The notes under the pieces were generated by a model, which had not been told where the DNA came from, did no database searches, and saw only the letters and a program-made list of their open reading frames with translations. Made by a program: the position numbers and the translations under genes. Positions 1 to 6,250 of a DNA stretch of 13,369 nucleotides are shown piece by piece. The DNA is from Firmicutes bacterium UBA5420 (GTDB lineage Bacteria; Bacillota; Limnochordia; Darwinibacteriales; Darwinibacteriaceae): NCBI GenBank assembly GCA_002409455.1, contig DHNI01000130.1, positions 2,029 to 15,397 on the forward strand, read 5' to 3'. Positions within the stretch are counted from its first letter, which is position 1. Each line of letters starts with the position of its first letter.

Positions 1-1646
1 CGGCTGAAATCGGAGTTCATTAAGACAACATCTGATGTTTCAATAGCTACGTCTGTACCGCCACCCATGGCTATGCCAATGTTCGCCAAAGCTAATGAAG
101 GACTATCATTTACACCATCTCCAACAAAGGCAACGATCTGGCCTTCTTCTTCAATGAGCTTCTTGACATAGGCAGATTTGTCTTCGGGAAACATGTGACC
201 ATGGGCTTCCGTAAGTTCTAACTCTCGACTGACGGCATCAACTGTTCCCTGGTTGTCACCAGAGAGAACCACAAGATTTCTTACTCCCAGTCGTTTCAAC
301 CGCTGCAGATCTTCTTTAACCCCTGCACGTACTTGGTCACGAACACCCATCAAAATCTGCAACTGTCCATCGATAGAAGTCAATACCAATGAGTTTCCAT
401 TCTTCTCAAACCGGGCTACATCTGCCCGCGCCTTGTCACTAAGCTTGACACTTTCTTTTTCCATCAAAGCCACATTACCAACAGCCACTCTATGACCACC
501 TACAGTAGCGACAATTCCGCCGCCTTTTACAACTTCTGTATCGGTAACGGCTGAAAACGTCGTCTCACCAACCTTCTCTAGTACCGCTTTTGCCAATGGA
601 TGATCTGACTCACGCTCAACACTAGCCAGGTAACCAAGAGCTTGATCGATGTTATCTCCATAGTACTCTGCCTCGGCAACGGAAGGCTTTCCTACCGTTA
701 GGGTTCCCGTTTTGTCAAATACCATTGTGTCCAATCTGCTGAAATCACGGATGACTTCACTGCCTTTTAGTAAGACACCATGACGCGCCCCATTTCCGAT
801 CCCTGCAACATTCGAAACTGGCACACCAATGACTAACGCCCCCGGGCAACCTAGAACCAGAATAGTAATGGCTAATTCAATATCTCTTGAGATAAGCCAT
901 ACTATCAAGGATAGAACGAGGACAGCCGGAGTATAGTATTTGGCGAAACGATCAATAAAGCGTTCTGCTTCCGATTTCGAGTCCTGTGCCTCTTCTACCA
1001 GTTCAATGATTTTGCCAAAGGTGGTATCTTCGCCAACACGATCGGCCATGATCTGGATGGTTCCGTTATCTAAGATGGTGCCCGCAAAAACGCGGGAATC
1101 CCTTTCTTTGGGAACCGGAATCGATTCTCCTGTAATACTCGCCTCATTAATGCTGCCTTCACCCAGTAAGACGGTGCCATCGACGGGCACTTGAGCACCC
1201 GTCTTAACAAGTAGCACATCACCTACATCAACGTCCTCCACATCGACTTCTATGAACTCTCCATCCTCCATCTGCTTCAATGCACGTTCTGGTGCCATTT
1301 CGGTTAGTTCTTTAATAGCCGAACGCGTTTTGTTTAATGTACGCTGCTCCAGAAAAGCACCAAAAAGGAATAGAAAGGTGACGATGGCTGATTCTTCAAA
1401 GTTTCGAATAAAAAACGCACCCAGGACTGCTATGGTCACTAAGACATCAATGCTTACTACTTTTACCTTTAACGCTTGATAGGCTTGAATCGCAATGGGC
1501 GCTACACCGAAGATGGAGGCTAGAATCAAAGCGCCTTCAAAAATGCCCATATGGCCAATTGTCCATAGGCTGAGAAAGCCAACGACAATCAAGATGCCAC
1601 TCATTGCCATGATCGTATTCTTGCTGCGCAAGATTTGACGTTGCAT
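1..1646 (-). CDS. P1B-type heavy-metal ATPase with a CPG motif, 3' end beyond left edge
   Basis: This is a membrane pump that uses ATP to move a transition or heavy metal ion. About 548 residues are visible. The order is: N-terminal membrane helices, actuator loop with TGES at 172-175, metal-site helix with Cys267-Pro-Gly269, phosphorylation site DKTGT at Asp311, a HP dipeptide in a D-H-P-L-A-K context in the nucleotide domain, and the hinge motif GDGVNDSP near the left edge. The last membrane helices lie outside the window. The protein starts almost directly with a hydrophobic segment, so it has no N-terminal HMA metal-binding domain. Zn/Cd/Pb pumps usually carry CPC; CPG is less usual, so the metal is uncertain. 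The ATG at 1646 follows a GGAAGGGAG ribosome site. It is 33 nt after the Ric-like gene and probably co-transcribed with it from the promoter at 2026-2067. Confidence 0.93.
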   Translation of the reverse strand, partial: MQRQILRSKNTIMAMSGILIVVGFLSLWTIGHMGIFEGALILASIFGVAPIAIQAYQALKVKVVSIDVLVTIAVLGAFFIRNFEESAIVTFLFLFGAFLEQRTLNKTRSAIKELTEMAPERALKQMEDGEFIEVDVEDVDVGDVLLVKTGAQVPVDGTVLLGEGSINEASITGESIPVPKERDSRVFAGTILDNGTIQIMADRVGEDTTFGKIIELVEEAQDSKSEAERFIDRFAKYYTPAVLVLSLIVWLISRDIELAITILVLGCPGALVIGVPVSNVAGIGNGARHGVLLKGSEVIRDFSRLDTMVFDKTGTLTVGKPSVAEAEYYGDNIDQALGYLASVERESDHPLAKAVLEKVGETTFSAVTDTEVVKGGGIVATVGGHRVAVGNVALMEKESVKLSDKARADVARFEKNGNSLVLTSIDGQLQILMGVRDQVRAGVKEDLQRLKRLGVRNLVVLSGDNQGTVDAVSRELELTEAHGHMFPEDKSAYVKKLIEEEGQIVAFVGDGVNDSPSLALANIGIAMGGGTDVAIETSDVVLMNSDFS

Positions 1647-1679
1647 TCCCTCACTCCCTTCCTATTATCGTTAGACCTC

Positions 1680-1973
1680 TTAAGCGTGATAGGCCTTATC
1701 TAATTCGGCCAACAGATCATATACGGCCTCATAACTTTCACAGACATCACCTGGCACCGCGTAATTGTCTGTGACTTGGCGCAGTTGCTCGAATTCTTCA
1801 TCTAGCTTTGGTCGTTCTGATCCGGCTGCCTTTGCTTTTACACTGATCTGATCATAAAGTCTCCGGACATCATGAAACTCGGGGTGACTTCCACCATGGA
1901 CACGTGCTACAACCGGCACATAAAGTTCTAGTTTGCTCATGTGTTGTTCCTTTAGTTGATTAAATGTGGTCAT
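1680..1973 (-). CDS. Short Ric/ScdA-like protein (Fe-S cluster repair family fragment)
   Basis: This 97-residue soluble protein resembles a condensed C-terminal part of the Ric/ScdA/YtfE hemerythrin-like Fe-S repair proteins. It keeps a VHG..HPE segment (residues about 26-32), typical of ScdA, and a C-terminal stretch TDNY.VP..VC.SYE..Y.LL.EL, which matches the final helices of that family. The N-terminal CCGG-type domain, the central H..EE..LFP segment and the last HLENN.LFP segment are all absent, so most di-iron ligands are missing. It may bind a metal differently or act as a partner protein. The ATG at 1973 has a good AAGGAG site 8 nt upstream. An in-frame ATG at 1940 also has an AAGGAA site and is possible. 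It is the first gene of an operon with the metal ATPase. The family match is from memory of motifs; the function is inferred. Confidence 0.7.
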   Translation of the reverse strand: MTTFNQLKEQHMSKLELYVPVVARVHGGSHPEFHDVRRLYDQISVKAKAAGSERPKLDEEFEQLRQVTDNYAVPGDVCESYEAVYDLLAELDKAYHA

Positions 1974-2025
1974 CGTGCACTCTCCTTTTCACGTATCATC
2001 TGTTTAGTGTTGGCGTTCTATGTGT

Positions 2026-2031
2026 AGTCTA
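2026..2031 (-). promoter_or_regulatory. -10 element for the Ric-like/ATPase operon
   Basis: On the minus strand the hexamer is TAGACT, preceded by TGC, which makes an extended -10. There is no recognisable -35, as expected for an activator-dependent promoter. The predicted start of transcription is near 2019, giving a leader of about 46 nt. Confidence 0.55.
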
Positions 2032-2053
2032 GCATCACTTTGCCTTAGAAAAA

Positions 2054-2067
2054 ATGATCTAGGTCAA
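2054..2067. promoter_or_regulatory. Crp/Fnr-type palindromic operator (copy 2)
   Basis: The plus strand reads ATGATCTAGGTCAA, a near palindrome TGAYCTAGRTCA with half-sites TGA/TCA six bases apart. The same 12-base core occurs in opposite orientation at 8631-8644 in front of pflB. Its centre (2060.5) lies exactly 29.5 bases upstream of the first base of the TAGACT -10, which is position -41.5, the class II activator position for Crp/Fnr proteins. Confidence 0.68.
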
Positions 2068-2083
2068 ATTCTAAAGGAAGAGC

Positions 2084-2115
2084 AAAAAAGGCACTCAGGA
2101 AAATCCCGAATGCCT
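2084..2115 (-). terminator. Rho-independent terminator of the antiporter/PII operon
   Basis: On the minus strand a 12-bp stem (2104-2115 with 2089-2100, two G-T wobbles) closes a three-base TTT loop and is followed by a run of six U. It sits 17 nt after the stop of the PII-like gene and separates that operon from the next promoter. Confidence 0.9.
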
Positions 2116-2131
2116 CATTGCACTACCCAGA

Positions 2132-2833
2132 CTATGCTTGCACATTGTGATGTTGACAAATGCCTTGAACCATGATGATGCCATCCTCTGGTTTACGCAT
2201 GTTGAGCTGATCACGAATAGCCGATACAATCGAGTTGGTGCGACTGCGTGCTGACAAAATCATGATGATCTCTTTGGGCTGCACTATTTCCATGTTAAAA
2301 AAGCGGCTAGTCTCATGGGCCCCAATTCCCTTTCCACTCAAAATAGCACCGCCTTGAGCTCCCCCCTGATTTGCAGCATCAATCACAGCATCGCCCCTGC
2401 CTTTTTCAACCATGACTATAATTGAATGGAACATACAATCAGCACCTCCAGAATTCAAGTCTCGCACTTTGCTTCCTTCTCCATCACTGAAGGGTGCAAA
2501 ATCAGCCATTGAAAAGACCATACCTTGGGGTTCGTTCCTAATCTCTAGCTCATGTATAACCCCTTCAATGATGCTATCAACACTATGTTTGGGGCACACC
2601 AGCACAACCACTTCCATTCGGTCGTCTCTAAGTAGATCAAAGAAGCCTGTTTCGCCGCCCTTTTCTCTGTAGACCGCCGAAAGAATCGCACCGTGTTCAA
2701 TCCCATGATCCTTAGCAACCATTGTGATTTTTTCCCCAAGGCCTGGTCTAACCATAACAAAAACCATTTCGTGTCGTTGACTAAGAATGCACGCATCATC
2801 GATCCCATACTCCTCGTACTGAGAAACCGCCAT
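2132..2833 (-). CDS. Tandem PII-like (P-II family) signalling protein
   Basis: This soluble protein of 233 residues has two PII-like ferredoxin-fold domains. The N-terminal repeat spans roughly residues 18-115. The C-terminal repeat, about 127-233, is closer to classical PII: it begins with IIVMVEKGRGDAV and has a GAQGGAILSGKG segment matching the nucleotide-binding B-loop of GlnB/GlnK. The T-loop is short and I see no classical uridylylation tyrosine, so control of glutamine synthetase is unlikely. PII-like proteins next to transporters commonly gate them in response to nucleotides. This gene is 13 nt downstream of the antiporter and in its operon, so gating of that antiporter is the natural inference. 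I chose the ATG at 2833 because it follows AAGGGAG at good spacing. An upstream ATG at 2878 would overlap the antiporter and lacks a clear site. Confidence 0.85.
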   Translation of the reverse strand: MAVSQYEEYGIDDACILSQRHEMVFVMVRPGLGEKITMVAKDHGIEHGAILSAVYREKGGETGFFDLLRDDRMEVVVLVCPKHSVDSIIEGVIHELEIRNEPQGMVFSMADFAPFSDGEGSKVRDLNSGGADCMFHSIIVMVEKGRGDAVIDAANQGGAQGGAILSGKGIGAHETSRFFNMEIVQPKEIIMILSARSRTNSIVSAIRDQLNMRKPEDGIIMVQGICQHHNVQA

Positions 2834-2846
2834 GTAATTCTCCCTT

Positions 2847-4319
2847 CTAGCCAGAGGTGGCCATGCTAAGCTTTGCACTATCTATGTTGTGCTCTTCCAG
2901 ACATGCCAAAACAAGATCTCGTTCATCATACCGAACAAGTATGATCAAAATGTCGCCTTCCTTGATCCGCGTCCAACCACGGGGTGTAATCAGATCGTTG
3001 CCCCTCGTTATGCTAAGAACCAAGGTCTGATCAGGTAAATCAAGCTTGTTGATCTTCTCCTCCCGGGCACGTGATGATGAAGTAACTTCATATTCTATGA
3101 CCTCCACCTGCGCCTCGGCCATGGAAATCAACTCAAGTGAATGGGTAGGTTGTTGCCTGACTCCAACAAAGAGACCAAGCTTTTTCGCAACCCAGTCAAT
3201 CGTTGAACCCTGCAAGGTTGTGGAAATCAACACCACAAAAAAGACGATATTGAAGATGTAGCTTCCCATGTCCAAGCCAGCGGCCAAAGGATACGTTGCT
3301 AGCACAACAGGAACGGCACCCTTAATTCCAGCCCAACTGAGAAAAAGTTTGTCCCGGAAATCGTACTTATGGAATGCCACTATTAAGAATACAGCGATTG
3401 GCCTGGCGACGAAGATAAGGGTCAGTGCAACGATTAGGCCTTCCTTCCACACCAAAGTTGCCTCTTGAGGTATGAGCAGGAAACCGAGAATTAGAAACAG
3501 CATTACGTGAGAAAATGTGGAGACACCTTCAATAAACAAGGCCATGCCCCGTTTGAAAACGTAGTCTGTATTACCGATAATAATCCCGGTTATGAACACC
3601 GACAAAAAGCCGTTCCCATACAACAATTCCGCGAGTCCATAGCTCAAAAGTGCAACGCCTAAAGCCAGCACATAATAAAAGCTCTGTTCCTTGAGGCGTA
3701 GCTTGTTAAACAAGAAGACACCGATTTTGGCTACTAGAGCACCAACTAAAACCCCCACAATCAACTGCCCGACCAAGTTCACAATCATGCCCACTACTGT
3801 ATCTGCTTGGCCTTGGATAAGGCGAATCATGGCCACCGTCAAAATAATGGCCATTGGGTCATTTGATGCAGACTCAGATTCGAGGGTCACTCGCAGCGAA
3901 CCCTTGAGGACGCGCCCTTTTAGTAGGGCAAAAATGGCCGCGGCATCCGTTGACGAGATGATCGAACCAATTAACAAAGCATAAGCAAGTTCAATTCCTA
4001 AAATGAAATAAATTCCTAGGCCTACAACGAGCGCTGTGACGATGACGCCGATTGTGGCCAGGAGCGAAGAGGGAACCCATGCATCTTTCAATACTTCCTG
4101 TTTCGTACTGAAACCACCTTGAAACAAGATAAAGAGCAGACACATATTGGCAATCTGTTGAGCGAGAACCGGATCGCTAAACTCAACCAGACCCAATCCG
4201 CCTTTTCCAAACAACATACCGATACCCATGAAAATGACAAGACCGGGTACGCCCAGTTTATCAGATATTTTCGTCGAAAATGTTGCCAACAAAAGCAGCA
4301 CCGCTAGTAATAGAACCAT
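2847..4319 (-). CDS. nhaP2: NhaP2-type K+(Na+)/H+ antiporter with RCK_C domain
   Basis: This is a cytoplasmic-membrane CPA1 antiporter of 490 residues that exchanges K+ and/or Na+ for protons. Residues 1 to about 385 form some 12-13 hydrophobic helices. The signature STDAA (Thr124-Asp125) and the acidic segment ESESASNDP (Asn153-Asp154) match E. coli NhaP2 (CvrA) closely. Residues about 395-480 form an RCK_C (TrkA-C) domain, the module that binds c-di-AMP in S. aureus CpaA and B. subtilis KtrC. The ATG follows a strong GGGGGAGG site six bases upstream. The leader of about 300 nt carries a c-di-AMP riboswitch, so both transcription and activity may answer to the same messenger. A PII-like gene follows in the operon. 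Ion specificity cannot be read from sequence alone. Confidence 0.92.
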   Translation of the reverse strand: MVLLLAVLLLLATFSTKISDKLGVPGLVIFMGIGMLFGKGGLGLVEFSDPVLAQQIANMCLLFILFQGGFSTKQEVLKDAWVPSSLLATIGVIVTALVVGLGIYFILGIELAYALLIGSIISSTDAAAIFALLKGRVLKGSLRVTLESESASNDPMAIILTVAMIRLIQGQADTVVGMIVNLVGQLIVGVLVGALVAKIGVFLFNKLRLKEQSFYYVLALGVALLSYGLAELLYGNGFLSVFITGIIIGNTDYVFKRGMALFIEGVSTFSHVMLFLILGFLLIPQEATLVWKEGLIVALTLIFVARPIAVFLIVAFHKYDFRDKLFLSWAGIKGAVPVVLATYPLAAGLDMGSYIFNIVFFVVLISTTLQGSTIDWVAKKLGLFVGVRQQPTHSLELISMAEAQVEVIEYEVTSSSRAREEKINKLDLPDQTLVLSITRGNDLITPRGWTRIKEGDILIILVRYDERDLVLACLEEHNIDSAKLSMATSG

Positions 4320-4340
4320 ATCCTACCTCCCCCATAACAA

Positions 4341-4369
4341 TTTATAGTGTTTTTTACCATTTTCATTAA
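4341..4369 (-). promoter_or_regulatory. Possible internal promoter between riboswitch and antiporter
   Basis: The minus strand has TTAATG (4364-4369), 17 bases, then TATAAA (4341-4346), placing a start near 4334 just before the ribosome site. The -10 is good and the -35 is poor. If used, it would bypass the riboswitch terminator. Confidence 0.3.
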
Positions 4370-4445
4370 CATCACCTAATTTCTGATTTTTCTGCTTATA
4401 TTAATTGACATTAGGCCAAGCAGGTCGAAAACGCTTAAAATTAGG

Positions 4446-4474
4446 CAACAAAAAAACGCATGGCGTTTTGGTTG
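4446..4474 (-). terminator. Riboswitch expression platform: terminator with competing hairpin
   Basis: On the minus strand AAAACGC (4463-4469) pairs with GCGTTTT (4453-4459) around a CAT loop, running into seven U; CAAC and GTTG extend the stem outward. A mutually exclusive hairpin can form from GTTTTGG (4478-4484) and CCAAAAC (4465-4471), which uses one arm of the terminator. The GTTTTGG strand abuts the aptamer's closing helix, so this is the likely switch. Confidence 0.8.
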
Positions 4475-4484
4475 TGGCCAAAAC

Positions 4485-4595
4485 AGCAATACGCTTGGTG
4501 TACTCCTATGGGGTTAGCTGACGGGTTAGGGAGCCCAAGTCTCCCTTTGCAACAAAAGTCGCAATTCACCCCAAATGATTGGGTCCCCCATTGCT
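4485..4595 (-). promoter_or_regulatory. ydaO/yuaA-class c-di-AMP riboswitch aptamer
   Basis: The leader RNA (minus strand) contains the hallmark segments of this class in order: GGGGGACCC (4581-4589), GGGGTGAAT (4564-4572), a GGGAG/CTCCC hairpin, and ACCCGTCAGCTAACC (4512-4526). The closing helix P1 pairs AGCAAT (4590-4595) with ATTGCT (4485-4490). The known ligand of the class is cyclic di-AMP. In studied Bacillus cases, binding causes termination upstream of K+ uptake genes. Here it precedes an ion antiporter. Confidence 0.93.
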
Positions 4596-4625
4596 CGGAT
4601 ACGCATTCGGAGCTTACTCACTACG

Positions 4626-4654
4626 ATGGTATCAAAAAGCCCTGCAGAAGTCAA
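4626..4654 (-). promoter_or_regulatory. Promoter for the riboswitch-antiporter-PII operon
   Basis: The minus strand shows TTGACT (4649-4654), a 17-base spacer and TACCAT (4626-4631) preceded by TGA, an extended -10. The predicted start near 4619 lies about 25 nt before the aptamer. Confidence 0.65.
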
Positions 4655-4658
4655 ATAT

Positions 4659-4696
4659 CAGAGAAGGGAAAGTATTCTTATCATTTCAGAGAAGGG
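4659..4696. repeat. Direct repeat CAGAGAAGGG, two copies
   Basis: CAGAGAAGGG occurs at 4659-4668 and at 4687-4696, 28 bases apart. The second copy is one arm of the hairpin at 4688-4717, so the first copy could also pair with the other arm. Confidence 0.7.
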
Positions 4697-4717
4697 CAAG
4701 TTTTGTTGCCCTTCTCT
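4688..4717 (-). terminator. Hairpin after the pfl operon, possible terminator without U-tract
   Basis: A perfect 12-bp stem (4688-4699 with 4706-4717) closes a six-base loop, seven bases after the stop of the pflA-Crp gene. Neither strand has a run of T after the stem, so it may be an RNA 3'-end stabiliser or a weak terminator, not a classical intrinsic one. Confidence 0.5.
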
Positions 4718-4723
4718 CGCTGA

Positions 4724-6232
4724 TCAAAGCACATACCCTTCCAATGCCTCTAGATCCTTAATGATGATGACCTTATTACCCACAAGCTCAATATACCCTA
4801 ATTCCTTGAACTGCCCGAGCTTGCGGGTTATGGTCTCCCGTCTTAATCCTGAATAGTTGCCTAGTTCTTCCCTATTCATAGATAGTTCTAGTCGAATGCC
4901 TCCGTCTTCTGTTCTAACTCCAATTCTTGCTGCAAGTTTCAAAAGCAAACCAGCCGTCTTCATTGATGCGTTGCTGGTGGCTAGCCTCTGGATTAAATCC
5001 TCTGCCCAGTGTATTCTCTCAAAACTTTTCGTCAAAACGCTCCTCAAGACTACCGGTGAGTCATAAAAATACGTATCAAATGTGCTTTTAGGAATGGCAA
5101 CCACTTTACAATCCGTAAGAGCTTGCCCTACATATCGATACGGTAAGTTAACTAAAAGATTCAAGCCTCCCACGAAATCGCCATCTCGATAAATATAGAA
5201 TATCTGCTCTTCTCCGTCAATTGTGTTAAAGAAGATCTTCATCTGGCCATGGTAGATCAGGTACATAAAATCAGGCGAGTCCCCTGTCCGGAAAATGTAA
5301 TCGCCAGCCTTTATATTAGACAAAATGACTTCAGCTAATACATTGTCTACATCGTCTACATCTACGTCACTTAAGAGAGGGAGCTTACGCAAAGCAGAGA
5401 ACATTTCAGCCTGTTCCGCTTTGGAGACCACTTCCCTATCTTTCAGAATTCTAAGCTTATCTTGATTCTTCTCTTGGGCTTTCTTTCTCTCTTGGTGTAG
5501 GCTCTCCGCAAACATTCTATTAGCGCCGATCTCCAGCTCCTTCGCTCTATCCTTGTCCATGGGTTCTACTCCTTCTAATCGATAGGGCAGGCCGATCTGG
5601 CGATACTTCTGAACACCGGAGGTATGGTAAGGAAGTATCTCGATACGATCGATCCGTTGCCCTATAGGTTTTAGGATCCCCACAAGTTCTCTCATAGACT
5701 GGTCATTATCGGTGTAGCCAGGAACCATCACATGGCGTGCCCATACCTGCCCGCGGAAACCGTAGTTATCGAGACTGGTAAGGAACGACAGATACCGTTC
5801 AAACCCTGCAATCGTCGTGAGATCTTCGAAAGACTGGCTGGTAAAAGCCTTGACATCTAGGATTAGGGTATCGACAAGTGGGAGTATTCTAGGAAAATAC
5901 TTGGGGTTTCCAAACCCAGATGTATCGACACAAGTATTATATCCCTCTTTTTTCAAAAGCTCCAACGATTTATGAACAAACTCACCTTGAAGTAAGGGTT
6001 CTCCACCTGAAAAGGTGATGCCACCTTCTTCGCCATAATAGGATCTGTATCGCGCTGCGATTTCTAATACTCTGGCCGGTGTTATTTTTTCGCCCCCAGC
6101 TCTTGCTATTGCATCTGGGTTATGGCAATAGGCACACCTAAGGGGACAGCCCTGTAGGAAAAAAACGGTTCGGGTTCCCGGCCCATCCAAAAGTCCCATT
6201 GTCTCAATGGAGTGCAAGAAACCTTTCATCAC
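4724..6232 (-). CDS. pflA: Pyruvate formate-lyase activating enzyme fused to a Crp/Fnr-family regulator
   Basis: One continuous frame of 502 residues. Residues 1 to about 245 are a full-length PflA: a radical SAM enzyme that places the glycyl radical on PflB. The [4Fe-4S] motif is Cys29-X3-Cys33-X2-Cys36, followed by SGGEP at 75-79. A charged linker (about 246-275) leads to a complete Crp/Fnr protein: a cNMP-binding-like beta barrel (about 280-395), a dimer helix, and a winged helix whose recognition helix reads R465-E-T-x-x-R470, as in E. coli CRP. The CRP glutamate that binds cAMP ribose is replaced (F-V-G-G for F-I-G-E). The regulator half has only one cysteine, so it has no Fnr-type cluster of its own. 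The start is GTG 6232 or ATG 6229, both served by AAGGGGG. An internal ATG at 5404 (Met277) could give a free regulator of 226 residues. The gene lies 18 nt after pflB, whose promoter bears a matching box. Confidence 0.95.
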   Translation of the reverse strand: MMKGFLHSIETMGLLDGPGTRTVFFLQGCPLRCAYCHNPDAIARAGGEKITPARVLEIAARYRSYYGEEGGITFSGGEPLLQGEFVHKSLELLKKEGYNTCVDTSGFGNPKYFPRILPLVDTLILDVKAFTSQSFEDLTTIAGFERYLSFLTSLDNYGFRGQVWARHVMVPGYTDNDQSMRELVGILKPIGQRIDRIEILPYHTSGVQKYRQIGLPYRLEGVEPMDKDRAKELEIGANRMFAESLHQERKKAQEKNQDKLRILKDREVVSKAEQAEMFSALRKLPLLSDVDVDDVDNVLAEVILSNIKAGDYIFRTGDSPDFMYLIYHGQMKIFFNTIDGEEQIFYIYRDGDFVGGLNLLVNLPYRYVGQALTDCKVVAIPKSTFDTYFYDSPVVLRSVLTKSFERIHWAEDLIQRLATSNASMKTAGLLLKLAARIGVRTEDGGIRLELSMNREELGNYSGLRRETITRKLGQFKELGYIELVGNKVIIIKDLEALEGYVL

Positions 6233-6250
6233 TCCAACCCCCTTGTATAC

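Noticed and set aside
2545..2808. Minus-strand open frame of 87 codons inside the PII-like gene
   Set aside because: It is another frame of the PII-like gene, which has family motifs over its whole length. No frameshift is needed to explain the locus.
4380..4440. Another Crp-type operator upstream of the antiporter (TTGGCCTAATGTCAA)
   Set aside because: It has an odd-length weak palindrome, does not share the CTAG core, and sits downstream of the mapped promoter and terminator.
4724..5560. Fnr-type oxygen sensor with its own Fe-S cluster in the regulator half
   Set aside because: Only one cysteine is present in that half; the N-terminal cysteine cluster of Fnr is missing.
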